Positions 46,091 through 58,378 are shown, numbered from the stretch's first letter. The stretch: 64,000 nt of DNA from Dichetophora obliterata (GCA_963920525.1 OY986438.1:176819093-176883092), one strand, 5' to 3'. The notes: generated from the letters alone by a model not told the origin. Numbers and translations are program-made.

Positions 46091-47539
46091 ATACCCTTTT
46101 TCATTGATTGAACTGAGGCTTTTTATGTGTTGATGTCATAGGAAAAGACAATTGTACAAAAAATTTCCTTTTCCCTATGAAATTTTGAACATTACCAAAC
46201 CAGTACTTCTTGCTGAAGTCTTAAAGTAGATCTTAAAGTGTTTTAAACGTATTCAAACATTAGAGGCACTTATTTCTTGTACCTTGCATGTATTATGAAA
46301 AGAAGTGCATCACAAAAAGATGATGTAGTTAGTTTTTTTAAATGTAATGCTAAAACGTACCTTTGTTGAGTTCTTTAAGTCAATTTTCCTTAAATAGTTT
46401 GAAAATGAAAAAATTGCCACAACACGTGTTTATATTAAATTTATTTTTGTGAGAAAAAATTTTTACTAGATAAAAAAATTAACTCAAAGTGAACTGTTCT
46501 ACGCAGAAAGTTTTTTGTACTATTTCATAGCAAGTACAAATTGCGCTAGAAATGAACTAGTTGGTTTTTCCAATTGACTCCAAAATAATTATTGGGATAT
46601 AAAACAAAAGAAAAAATTTATTATATAGATTTAAAAAAAAACTGACACTGAAATAAATGTTTTCCAAAAAATTTGAATTCAAACCCACGGTTAGTTTCGG
46701 AGTAATCGATTTTTAAGTTTTGAAGATGTATGGGTGGTGCCACGTTCTATTTTTCCATTTCGCACATTTTTTTATGGTGATTAGTTTCTATAAAAGTCAT
46801 CGTTCTTCCTATTTGGAAGGCTTTAACTTTCATCAGTGGCAAAATATTGTGTTTAAGTGGTATGGGAGATACCACGCCCCGTTGCCTTATACCACTTATA
46901 TTAATAGTGAGAATGCTTTTACATCAAAGCTTCGTTAACACCTTTGATGTAAATTTCAAAATCCTTGCTTTCATATGTGTCAAGTTAATCGGTTTTGTTA
47001 AATTTCGTTGTTAAGAGTCAGCTGTTGCAAAATTTTGACACTATTGGCACAACTGGGGTTACCAGAAGTCTAGGTCAAAATAAGATAACTTCTGACAAAA
47101 AAAAAGAGAACAAAAAGAGATTTTTTTAAAATTCAATAAAATTTATTGTAAAGTAAAAACATCAAACAAACGTATTTTTTAAAATATTATTTTTCAGTTG
47201 TAAAAACATTTGTTAAATAATAAACACATTAATATAAATGTAAATAAAAAACATTTTACACTTATTATTTCAAAAAGTTAAACAAAATTGTGGTTCAAGT
47301 AAATGAGACCAAATCAAAAAACATATTAGCATTTTTTTTATACGGTCTTTTCAACTGAAGTAACAAACGAGATCAAATTGAGATTAACTTATCAAGATTC
47401 TTCAGAATTATACTTAAAGCTTTCTTGAGCTTGTTCTAATAACCGTTTCTGTTGAAAAACGGTTAAAAAACGTTGAAAAACTCCATACACGATACTTTTT
47501 TGAAAATATTAATTATTGTTATTATTATTGCTAAAGTTT
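46091..47539. other. Intergenic stretch without recognised gene
   Basis: A 72-codon plus-strand frame at 46720 includes the phrase GRYHAPLPYTTY, whose DNA (GGGAGATACCACGCCCC) resembles a repeat motif near 36000. No gene is supported. Confidence 0.35.
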
Positions 47540-47830
47540 CTTGTTAACTGTTTCTTTCATTTGACCACTGCAATCCCATTGGTGAAAAAATTCTTTCGAC
47601 GTTAGAGTTTTGTGCAGCCAACGAAAAAAAAATAACTGACAAATTTTTTAAACTTTGAAAGTATATCACCAATTTTTGGTTGGCAAATTAAATTAATATA
47701 CTACTCAGCGTCACTTATGCAATCTGTTTTCCATAAGTTAGTAAATTCGTTACAGTTAAGTATTTTATTTAAATTTATCCATTCAAAAACTGAAAAATTT
47801 TTAAATTCTTTGGTCCATGCTTATTTAAGC
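47540..47830 (-). pseudogene. hAT transposase C-terminal relic
   Basis: The minus-strand translation gives KEFKNFSVFEWINLNKILN, then after breaks NSNVERIFSPMGLQWSNERN. This is the NS.VER.FS.M...WS.ERN dimerisation motif of a hAT subgroup. A stop follows at once. Decayed. Confidence 0.65.
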
Positions 47831-48068
47831 AGGTTTGAGCAGGTTTTTTTGAAAGATCTATATATCAAGTAAAATTCCTTGGAACGTTTTTTCTTAATAT
47901 TAGTTAGAGTCAGAGATATAAGTTTTTTATTAAAATGTCTCTAAAGAGGGTGAACAAATAGCTAGGACGAAATAGTCATAGTGGACACATAACGTATGCA
48001 AAAAGATAGTAGTCAATGCTAGGGTTAAGTTACGTTTGTTCAGGGATGGCGTTCAGCATTGCCATATA

Positions 48069-48991
48069 CAGGGTCCGCCATATAACGTTTTTTTTCAACT
48101 AGTGCTTATTTCGTGAATGGTAACACTTAGCTCATGTCCGATTTGACAGATAATTAGTTTCATGCTTCCGCTTAACGAATATGGTTGTGTATACGCTTGA
48201 AGAACGCTGAAAAATATTGCGACATTACTTTGATGCAGAAGATGTCGATTTTGCCAAAAAATCATCTTTTCAGATAAAGCTCATTTTGATCTTGGCGGGT
48301 ATGTAAACAAGCAAAATTGTCGCATTTGGGGCACAGAAAACCCGCACGCATACATTGAAAAGCCGATGTACCCAAAACGAGTCACTGTTTGGTGCGGATT
48401 TTGGTCCAGAGGCATAATTGGGCCATTTTTCTTCGAAAATGAGCAAGGAGTGGCCGTTACAGTCAATGGCGATCGTTATCGGGCCATGTTGAACGAATTT
48501 TTGTTCACAAAAATTGAAGAGGAGGATATTGGCAACATTTGGTTTCAACAGGACGGCGCTACGTGCCACACAGCCGAAACACTCGATGTTTTACGCCCTG
48601 TTTGTGAAGATCGCATTATCAGCTGCAGAGCTGATGTCGTTTGGCCACCTCGGAGCTGCGATTTGACACCGTTGGACTATTATTTGTGGGGTGCCCTCAA
48701 AGATAAGTGTTACGCCGACAAGCCAGAGACAATTGACGCCAGAGACAATTAAAGGACAATATTCGTGAAGCCATTCGTGAAATACAGCTGCACACAATCG
48801 ATAATGTGCTTAAAAATTGGACCGATCGTGTAGGCTACTGCATGGCCAGCCGAGGCAGCCATTTGAATGAAATTATTTTCCATTATTAACCAGAAAGATT
48901 GTACTTTCAAATAAATAAAGAAATTTGAGAAAATATTTAGTAGTTTTTTTTTATAGAATTTTCAAAAAAAAAAGTTATTTGGCGGACCCTT
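48069..48991 (+). mobile_element. Internally deleted mariner-type element (possibly rosa/DD41D)
   Basis: The ends read CAGGGTCCGCCATATAAC (left) and, in reverse complement, AAGGGTCCGCCAAATAAC (right). TA lies outside both (48067-48068 and 48992-48993). The length, 923 bp, is shorter than a usual 1.3-kb element. Confidence 0.85.
48184..48888 (+). pseudogene. Mariner-like transposase with internal deletion
   Basis: The coding part begins MVVYTLEER, followed by a stop, then LRHYF. It then jumps directly to DVDFAKK and, after a frameshift, SDKAHFDLGGYVNKQ, so roughly 100 residues carrying most of the DNA-binding domain are missing. Next come WGTENPHAYIEKPMYPKRVT, WCGFWSRGIIGPFFFENEQG, WFQQDGATCHTAETLDVLRP and PPRSCDLTPLDYYLWGALKD. 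A short duplication then breaks the frame before the C-terminal VLKNWTDRVGYCMASRGSHL. All three catalytic Asp are present; 40 residues lie between the second and third, which suggests DD41D rather than DD34D. Confidence 0.85.
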
Positions 48992-49800
48992 TAGCTATTA
49001 ACTTGCAATTCAATGTTGATACTTTTTATGCAAATTTCTTTGTGTGCATTTTAAGCAAATTTTTTTTTATAGATATATTTTGGTCCCAACAAAAAAAAAG
49101 AGGAATTTTCATTTTAAAAAAGATAAAAAAAAAGATTTCGAGAAAAAAAGAGAACATGACCTCTTAAAAAGAGATATGATGGCAACGCTAGGCACAACAA
49201 ACAGTTTTCTGTACTGAAAGCTCAGTCTATAGCATTTACAGATAAACATTTTTTTACGCAAGCTTGCATTTTCTGAGTTCGCTAAGCATAAATAATTTAG
49301 TGGACGGATACTCTACTATAACTTTGCTCACTTGTACAACGGCCCTAATTGACAGTTTTTGTTTTGTTCAGGAGACACAAAAAAGGGATAAAACCGCAAA
49401 AAAAATATTCATATTTGAGTACATGTAGTTGTAGTCTTCAAGAATATCATCAAGAATATAATTTGAAGTCTATATATCATACTCTATATACAGTGGTGGT
49501 CACGAATTTAGCACACTTAAATAAGTTAAGTGAATACTTATATTTTCCATTTATTTGTTGTAAATTTTTAATTAACTTTTTTTTTTTAGTGTATATATTA
49601 TGTCTTCTTTTTTTCTTATATACATTTTTTCTTTTTCAAAACTTTTTCTTATAGGACTTAAAATCAAATAAAAATTTTAAATAAGCATTTCGACTTGGTC
49701 ATGAATTTAGCACACGAGCGAAAAAATGTCTAGGATGAAATATATAATCAAAATTGATTGCATAAAACTCAAAATTTCGTAGGAAATCCCTTATTCTTAA

Positions 49801-51790
49801 TTACTGCATCTCATATCCTTGGTAAACTTTTGACCAAAGCCTCAAACGGTACTTTGGAATACTATACCGAATCCTTTGGATTTCCCTAAACAAATCTGGC
49901 AAATTTTTGGATTTTACTGTTATTATTTGCTGCTCGACATCCCTCCACAGATTCTCAATCGGGTTTAAGTCCGATGATTGCGATAGCCACTTCAAAATAT
50001 CAATATGTTTGTCTTCCAAGCAACTCTTAACTATGTGAGCACTGTGCTTTGGATCAGTGTCGGGCAGCTTTGCACACTTGAGATTATGTTTGTGCAGTAA
50101 AATATGTATTTATCTCACCTACAGAACGATCAAAGCATCAGTGTTCAAGCGAATGTCAAACAGATAAAATCTGCGCTTGCGCGTTCCTTGAATATATTAT
50201 ATTATATCTGCGTCGATAAGCAATAATAGCTTAAGTCGATTTAAGACAGAACTGAGTTATTGATATAGTTGTGTTCCACGTAAATATCATTATGAACACA
50301 CAAAATCTAGAACTTCTAGCATCACCTTAGCCAAAGATGTGACGCAAAAACAAAAGAACGTCTCATATAACTTATATGGTGATTGAAACCTTTGAAGCAA
50401 GATTTCTGGAAACTTTGAAATATGACTTGAGCTGTTATTGTGCATCGACACAGATATAACGTAAGATTACACTGCATAAAATTGTATGTATGCAAAATTT
50501 TTGGAAGTATGTATGAAAAATTTTTTATTTTTAGAAAATAACGGCATGGCGCGGCAACAAAGAGGTAAATTAAAAAATTATGCATAACAAGAAATTACGA
50601 TAATTTTCATGGCCAATATAAGGTAAATGTGGGGCATGCTATGGAGAAATTAATTAATTATTTAAATGCCGCATGTCCACATATATCATATAGTGATCAT
50701 TTCCAAATACGTATAATAAAAGCATCTTGCGCTGTCAGTTTAGCCTTGGCAAAACACAATAAGCAACATAAGCACAATAAAAAACATATTTGTTTTTTAC
50801 TATTAGTAGGCCTTTTTACATTTCCGTCTGCTTATCTGTATTTCACATTATCCTTCTGTCGGTCTGTATCCTTTTGACATTCCGTTCACTACTTATTAAT
50901 TTAATTTCGCAATACAAATCCGAACAAAAATATTCCATAATGCCTAGTAAGATTTCTGCAAAAAGCGCTTTAGCACTACTTCGTTTTCAGTGTGAGTTTT
51001 AAAGCGCTCAATAATACATACTCAAGATGAGAAAGTATAGGTGTGCAAAGCTGCCCGACACTGCTTTGGATCATAAAAGTGGAAAATTATCCTCCTGAAA
51101 CGGTATCATTGTATTGACAAGTACGTTTGTGTAAGCGTGCTGGTCCATTTTTTGGTAAATTTTAACAATTGGACAAACTCCGTGCCAAGAAAACGCCACC
51201 CTGTTTAATCGTCTTGAGCATGTACTTTAGATTGTGTTGCATGTTTTGAGGACGCACCACATATTGTTTGCTGTCAGATGCGAACCGGCAAAACTTTGAT
51301 TTATCCCTCCAAAGCACATTTTTCCAAAAATTCGTTGACTTTTTACATATTCTTTTGCAAACGCCAGACTGCATTTAATATTTTTTTGCGACACATGTGG
51401 TGTTTGTTGGGGTATAAAGCTACGGAAATTTTTGTCATTCAAGCGTCTGCTTATGCCTTTTGAGGATACATTTATGCCATATTTTGATGAAATTTAATTT
51501 TAAATTTTATTTGAGGTCTTAAAAGGATCACTAAGTGAAGCTCTATAAATCAAATGGCCCTCTCTTGCTATTGTTTTTCGCGCTCTTGGTCGCTATTTTA
51601 CATTTTTAATGCTCTAATACTGCTCTACATGTTGTAATGCGTTATATAATAACTTTCACGAACATCTAAGAAGCTGAGCAATCTCTGAAACTGTGCTTTC
51701 ACAATTTTTTATTTGCTGAATCAAATGCCGCTGAGCCTCTGAACATCAGTAGCCTTTCGCCATATCTTTCTGCAATTTTTTGTTGGAACT
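49801..51790 (-). pseudogene. Tc1 (DD34E) transposase, broken and split by a hAT-type MITE
   Basis: The N-terminal helix-turn-helix relic is near 51600-51790 (HLIQQIKNCESTVSEIAQLL). The middle part (51442-51162) gives SLAFAKEYVKSQRIFGK then FWKNVLWRDKSKFCRFASDS, with the first catalytic Asp. The conserved DPKH box is cut by the 50055-51063 insertion; the duplicated target, read as ATCCAAAG, encodes part of that box. After it follow HIVKSCLEDKHIDILKWLSQ and SDLNPIENLW with the catalytic Glu (49801-50019). There are several frameshifts and stops. Confidence 0.85.
50055..51063. mobile_element. Non-autonomous hAT-type element, 1009 bp
   Basis: The ends read CAGTGTCGGGCAGCTTTGCA (right end in reverse complement), with an exact 8-bp target duplication CTTTGGAT at 50047-50054 and 51064-51071. 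The C(A/T)G-type end and 8-bp duplication are the hAT signature. The interior has no transposase. Confidence 0.9.
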
Positions 51791-52270
51791 CAAATAGAAA
51801 CTTAATAAATTTAGTATATCTTACTAGTAAAGTTTAATTAATGAAAATAAAATACGATATGGAACAGTAATTCTAACCTGTGCTAAATTCGTGTCCAGCA
51901 TTTAACCCTTTGACGACGAAGAAATTTCCGCTGAAAATTTTCAAAATTTTTTTGCGGATTCTTTCTCAGAAATACAACATTTCAAGACTAAAGTGTTGTT
52001 AAAATTTAAAAATTGTTACTCCTTCTTCGAGAAAAATCATGGGACATATGTGTCCCATTCGTCGTCAAAGGTAAAAAATTGGAAACAAATGCATTAAGTA
52101 TTAAAAAGCATTTTGTCGTTACAAAAAGTAAGCATGAAAACGCACGCACTAACGTGTTGGCATATTAAAATTGCAAAACAAAAACAAAAACGATTCTAGC
52201 TATCAGTTGCTGATCGTTTGTCCAATAGTTTGCGTTCAGTGTGCATGATAATGCACGCATAAAACTGTTT

Positions 52271-54890
52271 TAGACTTGCCACCTTTTGAAATTTCCAAAA
52301 CTGGACACTAAAAAAAAAAATTCAAACAAAATTCGTTTATAATTATTTTCCTATTTTATTTATTAAAAACAATAACATATTAATTCAAATCATATCAAAT
52401 CTAGACTGATAAAACATCAGCAAAACAAAAACGTAAATATTATAGGAATAGTTAATATTAATAGGAACATAAATTATTGAATAAAGTTTAATTATATTAG
52501 TCTTTAGTTTTAAATTTATATTTTTTATCACTTTTAGCTGCTTTTATTAAGTCTTTATTTGAAGTAATAAATTCAACAAACTCAGCACAACTGAAGCTGA
52601 AATTGAAATGCACCAGCAACTCGGCTTTAACAAAAGGTACAAGCATTCTAGAGCGAGTGTCATGCCACTTATTTTTCATGACGCTGAAAACACGCTCTAC
52701 ATAGCAATTACTAGGCGGAACAATGAAAATATATTGCACTATCATAAATAAATTTGGACTTTCCCCACTATCGAAAAATTTTAACCATTTTTGGATCACT
52801 TTATTTGAATGCGGTTTTTCGGAAGTTGTTGCACTAGATTGTTCAATAATGATATTCAGTTTTGGCAAAATGCTATTTAGGAAACATATTTCCGAAAATA
52901 AAGCATCCTTATCTATCGGTATTTCTAATTTTTTAGCAACTTCTACCACTTCATCATATGTTAACTCATTATCCAAATTAAACTGTTTACATTTATAAAA
53001 AAATCCATCAGTTAAATAATCAAACCACTTATTCAAATAAACTAAAATTTTTTCATACACACAAACGGCTTCCTTAGTGAAATATTCTTTTTTCTTTCGA
53101 TCTAGTTGCAACAAGATTTGATTTGCTTTAAATCCAAAAAAGAGTTTTTCCAATCTATTCGAAAATTCTAATTTAATTTCATGAAAAATATCATAAACTT
53201 CTGTAGGTTGGATATAATCACTTTCTAAATGTTTAATATGTGATGATAATATATTCATAATATTATGAATAAAATACAGGTATGTCTCGGATAACTGATT
53301 TTCGTCTTGCTGTACTTCCGAATCTTGATCACAGGCAACAAATTTCCAAATTACAATAGTTTGGAAACATTTTCTTCTCCTTTACTTAAAAAATACGATT
53401 TTAAAACAGGCCAAGATTGAAGAATACGATCAACGGCTGGAAATAATGTGAGAAATCTAATACGGGAATGCCCTAGTAATTGGATATAATCAGTTTCCAT
53501 AAAATTGAAAAAAACTTTCCGTTCTGCTAGATTTTTAGCACTTGAAGAAAATTCACTGAAAACTTCAATAACAAAACTTTCTACATTAAACGTTAAAGTT
53601 TTTAGTGCTTGTTTAGCAGTATTATGCAAAATATGAGCATGACAATGTCCAGCAATCAAATTCGGTAAATTCAGTATTCGTTTCAGATGTTGAAATACTC
53701 ATTTAAATTTTCCATAGTTAACAGATGCATTGTCTGCTCCATATGCTACTAATTTATTATTTCGCACCATTCCGGATTTTTCTAGGCTTTCAATCAACTT
53801 TGCTGCTATGGCTTCCGATGTCTCGTCGTTATCTTCATAAAAATCAATAAGAAATGTTGTTGGTCCTTTCTTAATTGAAAAATATCGAATTGCAACAGGA
53901 AACAGTTTTTTATTTCCCTTGTTGGAAGCATCTGTGGCTATAGAAATAGGACCACCACCAACATCAGATAAAATATTTTCAATAGAATATGGAGCTAACA
54001 CATTCTCAACAATTGCCTCAGCCTTCGTTCGTCCGCAGTGAATACGTTGGCTTTTTTTCGAATCACTGAACAATTTTTTTACAAGTTTTATACCACAATC
54101 TTGAGACATATAGCTGTGATTATGCATTACACCATGATATGTTAATGCTATTTCAGATATTATAGCTTCGTCCTCATCAATTGTATTGGGTTTTGTAAAA
54201 AACTTTGTCAGCCTGGCACTATCGTTCATTGCATTTACGAGTTGTATATGTTTTTTGGAATTTGCATGCTTTTTCACCATTGCAACTCCTTCAAATTTTA
54301 CTGAAAAATTTAGTTTGCAAACACTACAAAAGGCACTCATTTCATCATCTTGCGTATTTCTTAACCAGCTCTGGAAATCCGGTAACTTCAACCAATCTGA
54401 TTGGAATTTGCAAAACCTTTTTGTTTTGTTTTTTCCCCCATCCTTTGTTGCTGCCGATTCATTTAGATCTGCTGGTCCTTTTCTGTTCATTTTCCTATAC
54501 AAAGTTTAAACGTTTTAATAATTGCGCAAATTTATTGAAAATAATATTTACTAAGAAATGCCTCTACAAAAAATAATCACGTTCTATTCGCTGAATACTT
54601 TGACAAATGACAGAAAAAAATCAAAATAAACAAGTGTTGCTAATCTAATAAAAATTCTAGTGTTGCTAATCTATTAAAAAATTTCAGTGTTGCTAATAAA
54701 AATTAATGTAGTAGTACAAAAAATAAGTGCTAAAGTTATCCAAATATTTTTTTTGCGAAAATTAATGAAAATGTTAGTTTTTTTCTCAAAACGGGACAAA
54801 TGGCGTCCAGTTCAGGGTATCGTCGGGACACGGGACATTACACTCAAAAACTGGTCTGTCCCGACGAAAACTGGACGGTTGGCAAGTCTA
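52271..54890 (-). mobile_element. Nearly intact autonomous-size hAT element, 2.6 kb
   Basis: The ends read TAGACTTGCCACC and, in reverse complement, TAGACTTGCCAACC. The 8-bp target duplication AACTGTTT is exact (52263-52270 and 54891-54898). It is inserted in the left non-coding part of the piggyBac element and is therefore younger than it. Confidence 0.93.
52497..54502 (-). pseudogene. hAT transposase, one stop and one frameshift
   Basis: The N-terminal part (54490-53699) carries a BED-type zinc finger: SAFCSVCKLNFSVKFEG ... KKHANSKKH. The catalytic core follows, with SIATDASNKGNKKLFPVAIR and LVAYGADNASVNYGKF. An in-frame TGA interrupts at about 53699. The same frame continues HCHAHILHNTAKQALKTL down to 53351, where a frameshift occurs. 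The remaining 253 codons (53258-52497) end in the dimerisation region: VPPSNCYVERVFSVMKNKW and then SRMLVPFVKAELLVHF. Total length is about 660 residues, near full for a hAT transposase. The first Met in frame is at 54502; a second at 54490 is equally possible. Only two lesions, so it was active recently. Confidence 0.88.
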
Positions 54891-55044
54891 AACTGTTTCG
54901 CAAAGCACATAAAAGCGATTCAAGCTTTTAGTTTCTCATCAACTGTCCAATGCTGCAGTTTGTGCGTAAATTCATGTTTTTAGTTGTGCTTTGAAAACAT
55001 ATTTTCCATCTAATTATTTTAAACCATATAAGTTATTTTTGAAA

Positions 55045-56894
55045 ATGAGCAGATTGCGTCGGTTTTGTAAAACTGAGGATGAAATTGTACAGCATTTGAA
55101 CGCATCGGATAGTGAAGATGAAGAAAGTGTGTTTGAATTAGACATCTAGGATAGAGCTTTTTTGGATGATTTTACGGATTTAGATAACGGAGCCGAAATC
55201 GAAATAGAAGATATTCTGCAAACCGAAAAACCTTCAACGAGTGAAAATTCAAAGACAGATGCATCCATGCCAAAAGGTGTTCCCAAACCTAATAAAGATG
55301 CCAAAGATTTTTTAGTTAAGTTTCAGTGGAAAAAAGCCAATCAAAATTACTGGTTATACTGACCCTGATTACATATGCGGGCAGGTTTTAAATCCAAAGG
55401 TAAGCGCTAAAGAGGAGGTACCAACTGTTTTAGAAGTCTTCAGTGCAGTTTGTGATTTCAACACACTAATAGAGCACATAATTCACCGAACGAAACTTTA
55501 TTGTGAGCAGAAAGGTGTAATATTTTCTGTAAGTAAAGATGAGTTGAAAGCGTTTTTTGGGATGATTATAGCAATGAGTATACACAGATTGCCAGAAATA
55601 AGATTGTACTGGTCTGCGATGGAAATATATTCAGTACCGTTTATTTCTAAAGTTATGACTAGAGATCGTTTCGGAAAAAATTCTTTCCAGCTTACATTTT
55701 GTTAACAATGCTGAACATCCAAGCCGTGACAATCCATCATACGATAGAGCCTTTAGAATCAGACCAGTAATAAATCATTTCAACTCAGCATTTAAAAAAA
55801 ATTTGAGTCAAGGCAAATGCCAGTCTATAGACGAACATATGGTAAAATTTAAGGGACGCAATAAAATCAAACAGTATATAAAAGACAAACCCATAAGCTG
55901 GGTGTTTAAATTGTGGTGCCGTTGCGATGCTAAGAGTGGTTATCTATATAAAATAGAGATATATACAGGCAAAAAGGAACAGAGAGAGATTGGCATTGGC
56001 GAATCCGTTATTATAGATATGGCATCAGGGCGGGAAAATATGGGAATAAAACTATATTTCGATAACTTCTTCAATAGTCCAATATTATTACATAAACTCA
56101 TGACCAATGGAATTCGAGCCTGTGGCACATTGTGAAAAAATCGTGCACAAATGCCAAAATTTGACGCCGATAAATCTTTTGATCGTGGAGACTTCCAAAG
56201 CTTTGTGTCAAAAGGAGTTTCAATTATAAAATGGATGGATAATCGTGCAGTGCATATGGGATCTAATTTCATAAATCCAATCGACACCGTTAGTGTCAAA
56301 AGACGCCAGGCTGGATCTGCAAATAAAATTAATGTGACTTGTCCAAAAATGATTTCACAATATAACGCAGGAATGGGAGGCGTGGATCTTATGGACCAAA
56401 AAAAGGTAAAGTGTTAAGTATATTCTGAGTAACTTTTTAAGTAAGAAATATTTATTTATTTTCAGTCCTTCTATGAATATGATCGTAAATCGAAGATAAG
56501 ATTTTATCTTCGACTGTTTTTTGATTTAATGGATTTGGGTGTGCAAAACTCCCACATAGTGTATGGCATGATATCCAGAAGTAATTCAAAACCATTTAAT
56601 ATAAAACATCTGGAGTTTCGCACGCAGTTGGCTACACAGTTAATAGACGGCTTTTGTAGTAGAAAAGTTGGTATTACCTCGACAACACGAGAATCAGTTA
56701 CAAGGTCAAGACTGGGGGCTGTACCGGATTAAGCTGGACATTATCAAACAAGAACGAAAGCAGGAGTCAGGAAGCGATGTGTTGTTTGCACAAAAAACGG
56801 AATCGAAAATCGAACAAAAATAATTTGTTTCGCATGTAAAAAACCAATGTGCTTTACTGGGGACAGAAATTGTTTTGAAATTTATCACAACTAA
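55045..56894 (+). pseudogene. piggyBac transposase, several stops, one intron
   Basis: The acidic N-terminus starts MSRLRRFCKTEDEIVQHLNA and runs to an in-frame TAG at 55147. A frameshift occurs near 55350, after which the frame reads KITGYTDPDYICGQVLNPKV and KDELKAFFGMIIAMSIHRLP. Another occurs near 55675, before NNAEHPSRDNPSYDRAFRIR. The three catalytic Asp blocks are all kept: SIDEHMVKFKGR, YFDNFFNSP and MGGVDLMDQ. Further in-frame stops are at 56133 (TGA) and 56729 (TAA). A 60-bp GT..AG intron (about 56406-56465) interrupts after the third Asp block. The Cys-rich C-terminal finger reads RCVVCTKNG ... ICFACKKPMCFTGDRNC. Confidence 0.9.
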
Positions 56895-57705
56895 GTTTGA
56901 TTTTGATTTAGTTTATATGAACCATTTATAAAATCTTATAATTTTAAGTATTTTTTTTAAGTTTTTGTTTAGGTTGGTTTTATGGTTTTTTACTGAATTG
57001 TTTGTGTTTTCTTTGTTTTTTAATTAAAACATATTAATAACAAAACAATAAAAATTAAAAAAGTATACTTTATTTTTACCTTTGACGACGAATGGGACAC
57101 ATGTGTCCCATAATATTTTCAGCTTCCCCGTGAAAAGTATAGAACTAATTTAAAATCCGTTGATCAACAAATTCACATAAGGCATTGGCACATCTAATAC
57201 TTAAAGTTTATCTAACAGTATCATTCAGAATCCGAGATATTAGGAAACTAAAATTGCCATACAAAAAGTAAAAATTTCTGACTTTGAGACACCCTTAAAA
57301 CCAACTGAAACAACAAAACCTTAATTTTAACACGAAATCCAAAGAAGACATTTGTTTTTTATCGAGCAACACCGATTTTTCTAAAATCAATTAAAAAAAT
57401 GTGCCTGTAATGACGAAAAAACAAAATGGGACATATGTGTCCCATTCGTCGTCAAAGGGTTAAACCACATTGATTCATACTACTTGAAATATGTCAGAAA
57501 ATTTAAGAATAACTAAGAAACCAGCTATCGGTACATAGAGTTAACTTCATTAACAATATTCAACAAAAAATATTTGATTACAATTCTCAAGCTAAGAGTG
57601 TGTGCTAAATTCGTGACCACCACTGTATAATACTAGTTCTGTAAAAAGTTCTATCTAAGCTACATATATTAAAAAAAAATGTCAATTAAGGCCGTTCTAC
57701 AAGTT

Positions 57706-58372
57706 AGCGACGATATACACATTCTCCCTTGCTTTTACAAAAGCGTAAGCGTTATTTTATTTAATTTTTTTTTGCTTATTTTAAATGCTTTTAAATTTCG
57801 TTTTTGCCTGTTACCTTTGTATTGTAATTATCTAGATTTAAGAAAATAAACCACTAAATTTTTTTTAAATTGCGGGCAACAGATTGATTGACACTTAGAG
57901 TTGATATAGATTTGATGCAAAACGGTTATATAAAAAAACTATTTGGTAATTTTGATGTAAAATTGTCAACAGTCAAAAAGAGCTCATTAATTGTAATGAA
58001 AAAAAAACTCTACAAGGAATTTTAAAAAGTAATGTAAATCAAATAATTCTGTTGGCTAAAAAAGTTTTTTTAATGTATCTTTTAACTAAATATTAAATTA
58101 AATAATACTAAAAACTAAATCAAGCCGAATTTATCCCTTTGAAACGGTATAAATGCAATTAAATACTCATAATGAAATTTCTGAAAAAAGTAACTGGAAA
58201 GTAAAAAATAAGTGCCTTCGTATGTAGTGTATGAAAATAGGTATTATTTCGTCAAATTACATTCTCACGGAGAAAAAAAAAATCATAGCACAGAAAGTGA
58301 CCTTATTCTTTCGAAACTGAGTACTATTAAAAAAACTAAACTTTTACTTTAAATAACTTATATATTCTAAAT
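57706..58372. other. Intergenic stretch downstream of the last cuticle gene
   Basis: AT-rich, with no gene or repeat recognised. Confidence 0.45.
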
Positions 58373-58378
58373 TTTATT
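58373..58378 (-). terminator. Putative polyadenylation signal AATAAA
   Basis: The minus strand reads AATAAA about 125 nt after the cuticle gene stop. Confidence 0.5.

Larger units (their letters stand above)
51906..57459 (+). mobile_element. piggyBac-like element, interrupted by a hAT element
   Basis: TTAA flanks both ends (51902-51905 and 57460-57463). The left end begins CCCTTTGACGACGAA and the right end is TTCGTCGTCAAAGGG. Inverted internal copies of the end motif, joined to the palindrome GGGACAYATGTGTCCC, lie at 52041-52071 and 57079-57109. The terminal right copy carries the same palindrome (57428-57443). Without the hAT insertion the element is about 2.93 kb. Confidence 0.92.
49491..57625 (-). 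mobile_element. Tc1-like element, host of the nested insertions
   Basis: Both ends read CAGTGGTGGTCACGAATTTA (right end in reverse complement) and are flanked by TA (49489-49490 and 57626-57627). Transposase pieces lie on the minus strand. Once the inserted piggyBac and hAT-type elements are removed, it is about 1.57 kb, as expected for Tc1. Confidence 0.9.
49329..57705. mobile_element. Outermost MITE split by the Tc1 element
   Basis: CTTGTACAACGGCCCTAATT at the left is matched by the reverse complement of AATTAAGGCCGTTCTACAAG at the right, about 24 of 27 positions over the longer block. The original element would be about 240 bp, with all other nested elements inserted between its ends. Confidence 0.55.

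Noticed and set aside
46720..46938. 72-codon plus-strand frame
   Set aside because: No conserved blocks; part of it follows a dispersed repeat motif also seen near 36.0 kb.
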